Origin: Cellulomonas fimi
Lineage (GTDB): Bacteria; Actinomycetota; Actinomycetes; Actinomycetales; Cellulomonadaceae
NCBI RefSeq assembly: GCF_028527925.1
Contig: NZ_JAPESW010000018.1
Location: 17,877-81,876, forward strand
DNA length: 64,000 nucleotides
Direction of reading: 5' to 3'
The position numbers and the translations under genes were made by a program. The notes below the pieces were generated by a model. The model saw nothing but the letters and a program-made list of their open reading frames with translations. It was not told the origin of the DNA and did no database searches. Shown one piece after another: positions 30,841 to 39,433 of the stretch. Every line of letters starts with the position of its first letter. Positions within the stretch are counted from its first letter, which is position 1.

Positions 30841-31716
30841 ATGGGACGCAGACCTGGACGACCACGCGCGACCGGCGACCCGCACGAGCAGCGGGACACC
30901 CGGCAGGACGTGCTCGACGCCGCCGCGGCCCTGTTCTGCACCGTCGGCTACGCCGCGACCAGCACCCGCGCGGTCGCCGACCGGGCGGGCGTCCGGCAGG
31001 CGTCGATCTACCACCACTTCGCGAGCAAGGACGCGATCCTGCTCGACCTGCTGCTCGGGTCCGTCCGCCCGTCGCTCGAGCTCGCCGACCGCCTCGCGAC
31101 CACCGACGACGCCCCGGCCGCCGCCCGCCTCTGGGCCCTCGCGCACGCCGACGTGCTGCTGCTGACGACGAGCCCCGTCAACGTCGGCGCGCTGTACCTG
31201 CTGCCCGAGGTCGACGGCGAGCAGTTCGCCGAGTTCCACGCGCTCCGCGACCGCCTGCGCACCCGCTACGACGACCTCGCCGCCCAGGTGCTCGCCGCGC
31301 TCGCGGCCGCCGGGGAAGCGCCCGCCACCGACGACGTGGTCGCGGTCGAGGCCGCCGGCCCGCTCGTCCTCGGGCTCGTCGAGTCGGTCATCCTCCGGCG
31401 GCGCGCGGGCGAGCGCCTCGACGACGACGCCGTCGCTCGGTCGGTGGCGGACGGCGTGCTCCGGCTCCTCGGCGGTGACGCCACGACCGTGGAGGCGGCA
31501 CGCACCGCGTCCGCGGACCTCGCGTCGGCGGCCACGGGTGCGACCGCGCGCGCGTCGGGGGTCCGGGAGGTCACTGAGCGTGTCCCCGTCACCATGTCCG
31601 GCCGTGCGCCGCTCCCGGCGTCGGACCGTGCGCCGCTCGCCGCACCTGGCCGTGCACCGGTCTCCGCGCCGGACGACGGTCGCGGTGCGCCGTCCGTCGA
31701 CGTAGCACCCGCGTGA
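30841..31716 (+). CDS. TetR/AcrR family transcriptional regulator
   Basis: A 291-residue repressor. The TetR helix-turn-helix is at about residues 20-66 (TRQDVLDAAAALFCTVGYAATSTRAVADRAG, then QASIYHHFASKDAILLDLL). The ligand domain runs to about 205 and is followed by a disordered tail with four SxRAP/GRAP units, unusual for the family. ATG 30841 starts MGRRPGRP, a basic N-terminal arm. Divergent from the carboxylase operon; it is the natural candidate to bind the CTGTC-N4-GACAG palindromes found ahead of that operon and of the symporter. Confidence 0.86.
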   Translation: MGRRPGRPRATGDPHEQRDTRQDVLDAAAALFCTVGYAATSTRAVADRAGVRQASIYHHFASKDAILLDLLLGSVRPSLELADRLATTDDAPAAARLWALAHADVLLLTTSPVNVGALYLLPEVDGEQFAEFHALRDRLRTRYDDLAAQVLAALAAAGEAPATDDVVAVEAAGPLVLGLVESVILRRRAGERLDDDAVARSVADGVLRLLGGDATTVEAARTASADLASAATGATARASGVREVTERVPVTMSGRAPLPASDRAPLAAPGRAPVSAPDDGRGAPSVDVAPA

Positions 31717-31804
31717 CCGTGCGCGTCCTCCGTCGCGAGGGGGAGGTGGTGGTCCCGCGCGCGGCCCTGGCGCGGGCACGACCACGGCCGCGAGCATCGA
31801 CGTC

Positions 31805-33085
31805 ATGAGCACGCTGCCCGTTGCCGGCCCAGTCGCCGCTGCCGTGCCGGCGGCCGGCGCCGCGCTGCGCAGGTCCTTGCCGTCGATCGTCCTCGCGACG
31901 CTCGTCGGGGCGTTCCTGCTGGCGAGCCCCGCCCTCGACGGCGTCGTGTACCGCGACGGCTCCTGGGTGTCGTACGGCACGGCGCCGGGGGCGTCGTCGG
32001 GGTACGTGCTGGCCGCGCTCGTCGTCGTGGTCGTCGGCGTGCTCCTCGGGCGCGCGCACCCCGTGTGGGCGACCGTCCTCGTGCTGCTGCCCTTCCTCGG
32101 GTACGCCTGGCTCGGGTGGTGGGCCTACGGGTGGTGGCTCGCGCTGGTCGCGGTCGCGGTGCTCGCCGCGCTCGACGGCCCGGTGCGGGCGGTCGTGCCG
32201 GTGGTGGCGGCGGTCGGGGTCGCACTGTGGTTCTGCGCGGCTCCGGTCGTCGCGAGCGTGCCTGTCGGCCTGACCGACTCCGGTTCGGGGTCCGGGTTCT
32301 CGGCGTACGTCTTCGTCGCGCACGTCGTCGCGGTGGGCGCCGCGGTGAGCCTCGCGGCGGCGGCCGGCTCGTCGTCGCGGAGCCGGGCCCGGACGCGCGC
32401 GGCGGAGTCGCAGGAGCGGCGGGCGCTCGAGGTCGAGTCCGCCGCGGCCGAGCGCGCGCGGCTCGCGCGCGACCTGCACGACGTCGTCGCGCACCACGTG
32501 TCGCTCGTCGTCGTGCGCGCCGAGAGCGCGCCGTTCCAGTACCCCGACCTCGACGACGACGCGCGCGAGGTGCTCGCGGCGGTCGCGTCGGACGGGCGCC
32601 AGGCGCTCGGCGAGCTGCGGCAGGTCCTCACGGTGCTGCGGCGGTCCGAGGCGACGGAGGGTGCGGAGCGGGCGCCGCAGCCCGGTGCGCAGGACGTCGA
32701 CGTGCTCGTCGCCGCCGCCCGGGACGCCGGGCAGGAGGTCCGGGTGTCGGGCGCCTGGCGCGACATCGACGAGCCGACCGGCTACGTCCTCTACCGCGTG
32801 GTCCAGGAGTGCCTGACGAACGCGCGACGGCACGCCTTCGGGGAGCCCGTCGACGTCGAGCTCCGCAGCGACGCCCGTGGCGTCGGCCTGGTCGTCCGCA
32901 ACGCGTCCCCCCAGCCGGACCGACCGGTCGTGCCCGGGCGCGGGCTCGTCGGGATGCGGGAGCGCGTCGAGGCGCTCGGCGGTCTGCTCGACGTGCGCAC
33001 GGCGGGCGGGCAGTTCGTCGTCGAGGCGCTGCTGCCCGACGGGCCTCCCGGCACGCCCGAGGCCGGCGCGGGGGCACGCGCATGA
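31805..33085 (+). CDS. two-component sensor histidine kinase (NarL/DesK type)
   Basis: A 426-residue membrane kinase. About five membrane segments lie in residues 25-190, then the HisKA_3 helix with phospho-accepting His225 in ERARLARDLHDVVAHHVSLV (216-235), then a short HATPase_c domain containing the N box (VVQECLTNARRHA near 332) and the G motif PGRGLVGMRERVEALGG near 378. The stimulus is unknown; the membrane part has no large outside loop, so a membrane or intramembrane signal is likely. Its stop overlaps the response regulator start by ATGA. The protein at 23740 is a shortened, inactivated relative. Confidence 0.92.
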   Translation: MSTLPVAGPVAAAVPAAGAALRRSLPSIVLATLVGAFLLASPALDGVVYRDGSWVSYGTAPGASSGYVLAALVVVVVGVLLGRAHPVWATVLVLLPFLGYAWLGWWAYGWWLALVAVAVLAALDGPVRAVVPVVAAVGVALWFCAAPVVASVPVGLTDSGSGSGFSAYVFVAHVVAVGAAVSLAAAAGSSSRSRARTRAAESQERRALEVESAAAERARLARDLHDVVAHHVSLVVVRAESAPFQYPDLDDDAREVLAAVASDGRQALGELRQVLTVLRRSEATEGAERAPQPGAQDVDVLVAAARDAGQEVRVSGAWRDIDEPTGYVLYRVVQECLTNARRHAFGEPVDVELRSDARGVGLVVRNASPQPDRPVVPGRGLVGMRERVEALGGLLDVRTAGGQFVVEALLPDGPPGTPEAGAGARA

Positions 33086-33723
33086 CGCGCGTCGTCGTCG
33101 CGGACGACCAGCCGGTCGTCCTGCAGGGGTTCGCGGCGATCCTCGGCTCGGCGCCGGACCTGGAGGTCGTCGGCACGGCCGCCGACGGGCGTGCGCTGGT
33201 CGAGCTCGTCGCGCGCACCGAGCCCGACGTCGCCGTCGTCGACGTGCGGATGCCCGTGCTCGACGGGATCGCCGCGACGCAGCAGGTCGTCGCGCGGCAC
33301 CCGTCGACGCGCGTCCTGGTCCTCACGACGTTCGACCTCGACGAGTACGTGCTGGACGCGCTGCGCGCCGGTGCCAGCGGGTTCCTCCTCAAGGACGTCA
33401 CCGCGGAGCGGCTGGTCGAGGCGGTCCGCCTCGTCGCCGAGGGTTCGATGCTGCTCGGCCCGAACGTGACGCGGCGGCTCGTCGAGGACTTCTCGCGACG
33501 CGTCCGCCGGCCGTCGCCGGAGTTCGACGCACTGACCCCGCGCGAGCGTGAGGTGGCGCTCGCGGCGGCGCGCGGGCTGTCGAACGGCGAGATCGCGGCC
33601 GAGCTCTACATCGGCGAGTCGACGGTCAAGACCCACCTGTCGGAGGTGCTGCGCAAGCTGCGGTGCCGGGACCGGGTGCAGCTCGTCGTGCGCGTGCACG
33701 AGGCGGGCCTCGTCGAGGGCTGA
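33082..33723 (+). CDS. two-component response regulator, LuxR/NarL type
   Basis: A 213-residue regulator. Receiver domain residues 1-120 with the acidic pocket DDQ (8-10), phospho-acceptor Asp54 in VVDVRMPVLDG, Thr/Ser near 82 and Lys near 104 (FLLKDV). The C-terminal LuxR helix-turn-helix is at about 148-210 (LTPREREVALAAARGLSNGEIAAELYIGESTVKTHL in outline). It partners the kinase encoded just upstream with a 4-bp overlap. Targets are unknown; the symporter downstream is one candidate. Confidence 0.96.
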   Translation: MTRVVVADDQPVVLQGFAAILGSAPDLEVVGTAADGRALVELVARTEPDVAVVDVRMPVLDGIAATQQVVARHPSTRVLVLTTFDLDEYVLDALRAGASGFLLKDVTAERLVEAVRLVAEGSMLLGPNVTRRLVEDFSRRVRRPSPEFDALTPREREVALAAARGLSNGEIAAELYIGESTVKTHLSEVLRKLRCRDRVQLVVRVHEAGLVEG

Positions 33724-33876
33724 CACCCGCCGCGCGCACCCCGGAGCCGGACGGCCGACGCGGCGCCTCGCGCGCGTGCGCGTGTGCCCGCGTCCGCGCG
33801 GTCGCTGCGGAGCGGGATTTAACACAGCCGTTTCGTGCGTGCAGCGACGGCGACACAGCCCGGGTGGTCAATGAAC

Positions 33877-33893
33877 CTGTCGAGCGACAGAAA
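33877..33893. promoter_or_regulatory. second CTGTC-N4-GACAGAAA site, ahead of the symporter
   Basis: CTGTC (33877-33881), GAGC, GACAGAAA (33886-33893) repeats the core of the palindrome at 30562-30581, with the right arm fully conserved. It is 83 bp before the symporter start. This links the symporter to the carboxylase operon as one regulon. The rest of the 252-bp gap (33724-33975) shows no gene. Confidence 0.58.
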
Positions 33894-33975
33894 CTCTCGA
33901 CACGCGTCGTGACCTGGCCACCGCGCCGACCCGGGAGAGCAGCCCGGCGCCGCCGCCGTCCCTCCCGGAGCCACC

Positions 33976-35577
33976 ATGATCATCGCCGGAGTCGGGCTCT
34001 CCGTCCTCGCCGTCGTCCTCGTCGGCATCCTCGTCGCCCGCAAGGTCGACGGGGACAGCGCCAACTACCTCGTCGCCGGGCGTCGCCTCGGCGTCCCGCT
34101 CGTCGCCGCCTCCCTCATGGCGGCCGCGGTCGACTCGAACGCGACCGTCGGCAACACCGACCTCACCTCGTCGTTCGGCTTCTGGGCGGGCACGTCGCTC
34201 GCGCTCGGCCTCGCGATCTGCCTCACGCTGACCGGCCTCTTCCTCGCCAAGCCCATGCACCGCCTGAAGCTCTTCACGCTCGGCGACTTCTACCGGATCC
34301 GGTACGGGCGTGGCGTCGAGGTCTCGGCGTCCGTCCTCATGATCTTCGCGTTCGCGATCCTCATGGCGGGCAACCTGGTCGCGTGCGGGTTCCTGCTCGA
34401 GCGGTTCCTCGGGCTCGACTACACGGTCGGCGTCGTCATCGCCGTCGTCCTCGTGCTCGTCTACACGATCGGCGGCGGCATGTTCTCCGACGCCTACACC
34501 GCGGCGATCCAGATCACCATCACCGCCGCCGCGACCGTCGCGATGCTGTGGTGGGTCGGCTCGACGATCGGCTTCCAGATCGACCCCGGCATGGGCCCGT
34601 TCGACCTCGAGCAGCTCACGTCCACCGACGCGGGCGCCCCCATCAACTGGGCGACGCTCATCTCGCTCGGCATCGGCGACATCGTCGCGATCGACTTCAT
34701 GCAGCGCGTGTTCTCCGCGAAGTCGCCCGAGATCGCCCGCCGCTCGTGCTTCACCGCCGCCGCGGGCACCGCGCTCGTCGGCGTCGCCTACGGCCTCGTC
34801 GCGCTCACCGCGGTCTCCGTGCTCGGCATCACGACCGCCGACGGACCGGTCCTGTTCACGCTGCTCGACGACTACGCGCCGCCCGGGCTCGCGATCCTCG
34901 TCCTCTCGGGCATCGTCGCCGCGTCGTTCTCGACCGCGTCGGGGGCCATCCTCGCGACGTCCGCCGTCGCGGTGCGCAACATCTTCGGCGTCCGCCGCGT
35001 CGTCGACACCCCCGGTGTCAAGGACCCGCTGCTGCGCTGGACCCGCCTCGCGATGGTGCCGATCGTCGTCCTGGGCGTGACCGTCGCGCTCGAGGTCGCC
35101 CAGACGGGGATCCTGCTGACCCTCGCGTTCGACCTCATGCTCGCCGCACTCGTCGTGCCATTCCTGCTCGGCCTGTTCTGGAAGCGCGGCGGTCGCGACG
35201 CCGCGGTCGCCGCGATGGCGGTCGGCCTCACCGTGCGGCTCGGGCTCTTCGTCCTCACGCCCACGATCTACGGCGTCCCGAACGACGTCCTCTACGTCCC
35301 GAACGACCTCGTGCCCGCGACCTTCGACGGCTGGCCGACGTTCTACGGCGCGATCACGTCGCTGCTCGCCTACCTCGTCGTCGCGTTCCTCCGCCCGCGC
35401 TCCGTCGCCGAGGAGGCCTGGGCCCTCACCGACACCGCCCCGGCCGCGACCGAGGCAGCGCCCGCGGCGGTCCCGGAGGCCGCGCTCGCGGAGCCGCACG
35501 ACGGGGCCGCGGGCGTGGGGTCCGGCATCCCGACCGAGCCCGGTCCTCGCAACGACGGGCTCCCGGCACCGGCCTGA
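33976..35577 (+). CDS. sodium:solute symporter (SSS family)
   Basis: A 533-residue protein with about 13 membrane helices and the SSS signature region VYTIGGGMFSDAYTAAIQITI near residue 158. The start of helix 1 (MIIAGVGLSVLAVVLVGILVARK) is cytoplasm-facing as usual; a disordered acidic tail follows residue 480. Substrate is unknown, but the shared operator and position beside the carboxylase operon make urea, guanidine or a related nitrogen compound the best guess. Purine- or urea-type SSS members have this length. ATG 33976 follows a CCGGAG ribosome site. Confidence 0.88.
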   Translation: MIIAGVGLSVLAVVLVGILVARKVDGDSANYLVAGRRLGVPLVAASLMAAAVDSNATVGNTDLTSSFGFWAGTSLALGLAICLTLTGLFLAKPMHRLKLFTLGDFYRIRYGRGVEVSASVLMIFAFAILMAGNLVACGFLLERFLGLDYTVGVVIAVVLVLVYTIGGGMFSDAYTAAIQITITAAATVAMLWWVGSTIGFQIDPGMGPFDLEQLTSTDAGAPINWATLISLGIGDIVAIDFMQRVFSAKSPEIARRSCFTAAAGTALVGVAYGLVALTAVSVLGITTADGPVLFTLLDDYAPPGLAILVLSGIVAASFSTASGAILATSAVAVRNIFGVRRVVDTPGVKDPLLRWTRLAMVPIVVLGVTVALEVAQTGILLTLAFDLMLAALVVPFLLGLFWKRGGRDAAVAAMAVGLTVRLGLFVLTPTIYGVPNDVLYVPNDLVPATFDGWPTFYGAITSLLAYLVVAFLRPRSVAEEAWALTDTAPAATEAAPAAVPEAALAEPHDGAAGVGSGIPTEPGPRNDGLPAPA

Positions 35578-35610
35578 ACGACCGGGACCGAGGCGGCCGG
35601 TCGACTGAGG

Positions 35611-35967
35611 TCAGGCCGTCCGCTCGACGAACGGGTCCGCGACGTCGAGATCGCCGGACGTCTCGACGATCACCAGGACGGCTTCCGTCACGGCCCACGT
35701 CTGGTGCAGCTCGCCGGGCTCCCAGACGACGAGCGTGCCCGGGCCGGCGGTGACGCGCGGCTCGTCGTCGGTCCGGACCTCGACATCCCCCGACACGACG
35801 CCGAGCACCTGTCGCCGCACCGCCCGGTGCCGGCCGATCGTGCCGCCCGCGTCGAGCCGCGCGACGTGCACGCTCGTCGCACCGGTCGTCGGCGGGACGG
35901 CGTCGAGCAGCACCCCCGCGCTGTCGAACCGGTCGAGGGGGTAGCGGACGACGTCGAAGAGGCGCAT
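35611..35967 (-). CDS. small cupin-domain protein
   Basis: A 118-residue single-domain cupin. The two motifs are visible in a modified form: GTIGRHRAVRRQVLGVVSGDV (near residue 42; only one His of the first motif is kept) and GPGTLVVWEPGELHQTWAV (near 75, with GELHQTW as motif 2). A metal site could form from these histidines and Glu. No enzyme activity can be assigned; many such proteins are small-molecule sensors or isomerases. Convergent with the symporter gene and separated from mutY upstream by a weak hairpin (36005-36037). Confidence 0.8.
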   Translation of the reverse strand: MRLFDVVRYPLDRFDSAGVLLDAVPPTTGATSVHVARLDAGGTIGRHRAVRRQVLGVVSGDVEVRTDDEPRVTAGPGTLVVWEPGELHQTWAVTEAVLVIVETSGDLDVADPFVERTA

Positions 35968-36069
35968 GCCCGCACCGTCTCCGCTCGCCCGACGACCGTC
36001 AAGCGCAGGTCGCCCGAGCGGCCGTCGGACGACCTGCACGGACGAGGACGCGCGGACGGCGAGCCGGCG

Positions 36070-36978
36070 TCAGGCGGGCAGGCGGTAGGTCGGCGGCGCG
36101 TCGTCGTCGTGGCCCGGGACGCGCACGACGAGACCGTCCGCGACGAGCGCGTCCACGCACCGCTCCCGCTGCACGCGGTCCGGCCAGACGGCGTCGACAG
36201 CGTCCTGCGGCACCGGCTCGATCGCGAGGCGGAGCAGCGCCATCACCCGCCCGCGCACCTGCCGGTCGGTCCCCGCCCACGCCTGCGTGCGGCGTCGCGC
36301 GGCGTGCTCGTCGGCGGGTCGGCCCGCCGCGCGCCACGCGCAGCGGTCGGCGACCGGGCACGCGTCGCAGCGTGGCGACCGCGCCGTGCAGACGAGCGCG
36401 CCGAGCTCCATGGACGCCGCCGCCCACCGCGCCGCCGTCGCGTCGTCGTCGGGCACGAACGTCCCCGCGAGGCGCAGCTCGGTCACCGTCTGGGCCGGCG
36501 CCGGGAGTGCGGCTCCCGCGGCGACCCGCGCGATCACCCGTCGGACGTTGGTGTCGAGCACCACCGACCGCCGTCCGAACGCGAACGCCCGGACGGCTGC
36601 CGCGGTGTACGAGCCGATCCCGGGGAGCGCGAGCAGCGCGGCCTCGTCGTCGGGGACCTCGCCCCCGTGCCGCTCGACGACGGCCCGCGCGCACTCCTGC
36701 AGCCGCAGCGCCCGTCGCGGGTAGCCGAGGCGGTCCCACGCGCGCAGCACGTCGGCGGTGCTCGCGGCGGCCAGGTCGGCCGGCGTCGGCCAGCGCGTCA
36801 TCCACGCGCGCCACGCGGGCTCGACGCGCACGACCGGCGTCTGCTGGAGCATGACCTCGCTGACCAGGACGCCCCACGGCGTGCGGTCCGGTGCGCGCCA
36901 CGGCAGGTCGCGCGCGTGCTCGTCGAACCACGCGACCACGTCGTCGCGCACGCCGGCGGCGTCGAAGGTCGGGGACAC
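36070..36978 (-). CDS. mutY: A/G-specific adenine DNA glycosylase
   Basis: A 302-residue HhH-GPD glycosylase that removes adenine mispaired with 8-oxoguanine. Catalytic Glu41 sits in SEVMLQQTPV (40-49), the helix-hairpin-helix in LLALPGIGSYTAAAV near 120, the catalytic Asp in VVLDTNVRRV near 146, and the 4Fe-4S cysteines in CTARSPRCDACPVADRC (C-x6-C-x2-C-x5-C, near 200). The C-terminal NUDIX-like domain of enterobacterial MutY is missing and replaced by a short tail, as in many actinobacterial proteins. GTG 36978 follows GAGGATG. Acts in the same repair network as disA and radA nearby. Confidence 0.92.
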   Translation of the reverse strand: MSPTFDAAGVRDDVVAWFDEHARDLPWRAPDRTPWGVLVSEVMLQQTPVVRVEPAWRAWMTRWPTPADLAAASTADVLRAWDRLGYPRRALRLQECARAVVERHGGEVPDDEAALLALPGIGSYTAAAVRAFAFGRRSVVLDTNVRRVIARVAAGAALPAPAQTVTELRLAGTFVPDDDATAARWAAASMELGALVCTARSPRCDACPVADRCAWRAAGRPADEHAARRRTQAWAGTDRQVRGRVMALLRLAIEPVPQDAVDAVWPDRVQRERCVDALVADGLVVRVPGHDDDAPPTYRLPA

Positions 36979-37190
36979 CCGGACATCCTCCCCGACGCCG
37001 CCCACGCCCGTGTGGGTGCGACGCCGGCCGGCGCCGGCGCCGGCGTCCGCCCGTGCGTCTCGGCCCGCGAGTCGGGTCCGGTCACCGTGCGCCGCCGCCG
37101 TACTGTGGTCGCGCGTCAGGCCGCTGCACCGCGCGCGAGCGCCGGTCGACGCGACGACCGACCGACCGAGAAGCCGACCGAGGGGGTGCG

Positions 37191-37823
37191 ATGGGCGTCG
37201 TCCGGCCCGCAGGCCCGCTGCCCGCCCGGGTGTACTGGGTGCGGCGGGGCGTCGTCCTCGGGATCCCGCTGCTCCTCGTCGCGCTGGTCGTCTGGCTGGT
37301 CGCCGGCCGCGGCTCGGCGACCCCGCCGACCGACGCCTCGCCGGCGGACACGCCGTCGTCCGAGCCGAAGGACCCGGCGCAGACGCCCGCAGCCGACGGC
37401 GACGAGGACACCGAGGACACCTCGGGCGTCCCGCAGACCTGCGCGCCCGAGGCCCTCGCGCTCGCGATCGCCGCGACCGCCGAGTCCTTCCCCGAGGGCA
37501 CGAGCCCGACGTTCACGGTGAGCATCACGAACACCGGCACGCAGCCGTGCGTCGTCGACGCGGGCGACGCGCAGCGCGAGATCGTCATCACGTCCGGCGT
37601 CGACCGCGTCTGGTCGTCCAAGGACTGCCCGGTCGCGGGCAGCGAGTCCCGCACGCTCCTGCTCGCCGGTGGCACGGCCGACGAGTCGACGCTCGCGTGG
37701 AACCGGGTGCGCTCCGCCCAGGGCTGCCCGGCCGACCAGCCGACCCCGGGCGCGGGGACCTACTCGGCGGCGTTCACGCTCGCCGGTGCGACGGCGACGC
37801 CGGTGGTCTTCGGCCTCGGCTGA
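37191..37823 (+). CDS. membrane-anchored secreted hypothetical protein
   Basis: A 210-residue protein with one N-terminal membrane anchor (VVLGIPLLLVALVVWLVAG, residues 21-39), an acidic Thr/Pro linker (45-85) and an outside domain of about 125 residues. The domain contains TFTVSITNTGTQPCVVDAG, a pattern of Ig-like beta-sandwich folds in which conserved Cys pairs (CAPEA, QPCVV, KDCPV, QGCPAD) could form disulfides. Similar DUF4232-type proteins occur in actinobacteria without known function. ATG 37191 follows a GAGGGGG site. Divergent from mutY. Confidence 0.72.
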   Translation: MGVVRPAGPLPARVYWVRRGVVLGIPLLLVALVVWLVAGRGSATPPTDASPADTPSSEPKDPAQTPAADGDEDTEDTSGVPQTCAPEALALAIAATAESFPEGTSPTFTVSITNTGTQPCVVDAGDAQREIVITSGVDRVWSSKDCPVAGSESRTLLLAGGTADESTLAWNRVRSAQGCPADQPTPGAGTYSAAFTLAGATATPVVFGLG

Positions 37824-37886
37824 CCTGCAGCGGACGGCGCCGGAGCGTTCGACGCTCGCCCGCCGACCGGACGTCCGGCTCGCGCG

Positions 37887-38957
37887 TCAGACGTACCGCT
37901 CGAGGATCGACGACTCCGCGAGCCGGGAGAGACCCTCGCGCACCGCACGCGCCCGCTGCTCGCCGACGCCGTCGACGGCCATGAGGTCGTCGATGCTGGC
38001 CGCGAGGAGCTTCTGCAGACCGCCGAAGTGCGCGACGAGCCGGTCGACGATCGTGCCGGGCAGCCGCGGGACCTTCGAGAGCAGCCGGTAGCCGCGGGGG
38101 CCGGCGGCCGCGTCCAGGGCGTCGCCGCCGCCGGGCAGCCCCAGCACGCGGGCGATGTGCGCGATGTCGAGGAGCTCCGTCGAGGTGAGCTCGCCGAGCG
38201 CGGCGAGGACCGTGTCGACGTCGCGGCGGTGGGTGTCGACGTAGTCGCGGATGACGAGCGCGCGGTCGGACCCGAGGCCGCCGACGAGCTCGTCGAGCTG
38301 GAGCGTGAGGAGGCGCCCGTCGGTGCCGAGCTCGACGACGTAGCCCTCGATCTCCTCGGAGATGCGGCGGACCATCTCGAGCCGCTGGACCACGGTGGAC
38401 ACGTCGCGGACGGTGACGAGGTCCTCGATCTCGAGCGCCGACAGCGTGCCGCTGACCTCGTCGAGGCGGGCCTTGTAGCGCTCGAGCGTCGCGAGGGCCT
38501 GGTTGGCGCGCGACAGGATCGTCGTGGAGTCCTCGAGGACGTGCCGCTGGCCGCCGACGTAGAGCGCGATGATCCGCATGGACGCGGACACCGAGATCAC
38601 GGGGAAGCCGGTCTGCTTGGCGACGCGCTCGGCGGTGCGGTGCCGCGTGCCGGACTCGGACGTCTCGATGGTCTGGTCGGGCAGCAGCTGCACGGCGGCG
38701 CGGACGATGCGGTCCCCGTCGACGACGACCGCGCCGTCCATCTTGGCGAGCTCGCGCAGGCGGGTCGCGGAGAACTCGACGTCGAGCTCGAACCCGCCGG
38801 AGCAGATGCTCGAGACGAGGTCGTCGAAGCCGAGCACGATGAGGGCGCCCGTGCGGCCGCGCAGGATCCGCTCGAGGCCGTCGCGAAGTTCACCGCCGGG
38901 GGCGACGGCGGCGAGGGTGGACCTGAGCAGGTCGTCGGGGGCGTGCGAGGTCGGCAC
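37887..38957 (-). CDS. disA: DNA integrity scanning protein DisA (diadenylate cyclase)
   Basis: A 356-residue octameric enzyme that makes cyclic di-AMP from ATP while scanning DNA and halts at branched structures. The DAC domain covers residues 10-150 with the DGA motif at 74-76 and RHR (in [10 protein letters not shown]) at 105-107. The central helical spine follows, and the C-terminal helix-hairpin-helix domain ([19 protein letters not shown] near 330) binds DNA. GTG 38957 gives the standard start. radA lies upstream on the same strand, the usual disA-radA association of Gram-positive bacteria. Confidence 0.96.
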   Translation of the reverse strand: MPTSHAPDDLLRSTLAAVAPGGELRDGLERILRGRTGALIVLGFDDLVSSICSGGFELDVEFSATRLRELAKMDGAVVVDGDRIVRAAVQLLPDQTIETSESGTRHRTAERVAKQTGFPVISVSASMRIIALYVGGQRHVLEDSTTILSRANQALATLERYKARLDEVSGTLSALEIEDLVTVRDVSTVVQRLEMVRRISEEIEGYVVELGTDGRLLTLQLDELVGGLGSDRALVIRDYVDTHRRDVDTVLAALGELTSTELLDIAHIARVLGLPGGGDALDAAAGPRGYRLLSKVPRLPGTIVDRLVAHFGGLQKLLAASIDDLMAVDGVGEQRARAVREGLSRLAESSILERYV

Positions 38958-39046
38958 CTGAGCATGGTAACGAGCCGTGTCGAGCGAGTTCCGGACGACC
39001 CGCCTACCGGGCACGACGAGTGCGGACGTCCGCGCGTTCGCCCCGC

Positions 39047-39433
39047 TCACAGGGCCGGCAGCCTGCGGTGGTCGATGAGCGCCGTCTCGACGCCGCACGC
39101 GGTGCACCGCAGCCGGTGGACGGTGCTCTCCACGTCGGTCCACAGCACGACGGGGGACGGCTCCCAGGCGACGTCCCGGTGCTCGCAGACGGCGTCGTCC
39201 CCGCGGACGCGGTCGTGCTCCGCCGCCGCCTCTCGCCGCACCGCGTCGTCGCGCTCAGCCGCGCCCTCGCGCTCAGCCGCGCCCTCGCGCTCAGCCGCGC
39301 CCTCGCGCTCTGCCGCCTCCTCGCGCTCTGCCGCCCGCTCGCGTTCCGCCGCCCCTTCGCGTTCCGCCGCGTCTCCGCGCTCGGCCGCCACCTCGCGCTC
39401 CGCCGCCGCGCCGCGCTCGTGCTCCCCGCTCAC
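39047..39433 (-). CDS. Glu/Arg/Ala-repeat protein with C-terminal Cys motif, overlapping radA
   Basis: A 128-residue protein whose first 80 residues repeat AEREGA-type hexapeptides, with E and R arranged as in charged single alpha-helices. The C-terminal 45 residues are different ([18 protein letters not shown], then [18 protein letters not shown]), with C-x2-C that might hold half a metal site or a disulfide. GTG 39433 overlaps the radA stop as GTGA, so translation is coupled with radA. The C-terminal part is conserved-looking and the repeat part likely variable. I do not recognise the family. Confidence 0.62.
   Translation of the reverse strand: MSGEHERGAAAEREVAAERGDAAEREGAAERERAAEREEAAEREGAAEREGAAEREGAAERDDAVRREAAAEHDRVRGDDAVCEHRDVAWEPSPVVLWTDVESTVHRLRCTACGVETALIDHRRLPAL
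39249..39425 (-). repeat. 18-bp tandem repeats coding EREGAA units
   Basis: Three perfect 18-bp units (39249-39266, 39267-39284, 39285-39302; plus-strand TCGCGCTCAGCCGCGCCC) and about seven degenerate ones follow to 39425. They encode the charged helix of the gene at 39047 and keep frame. Confidence 0.85.

Noticed and set aside
37021..37060. CCGGCG simple repeat near 37030
   Set aside because: A short low-complexity run as expected at this GC content; it has no frame or structure of note.
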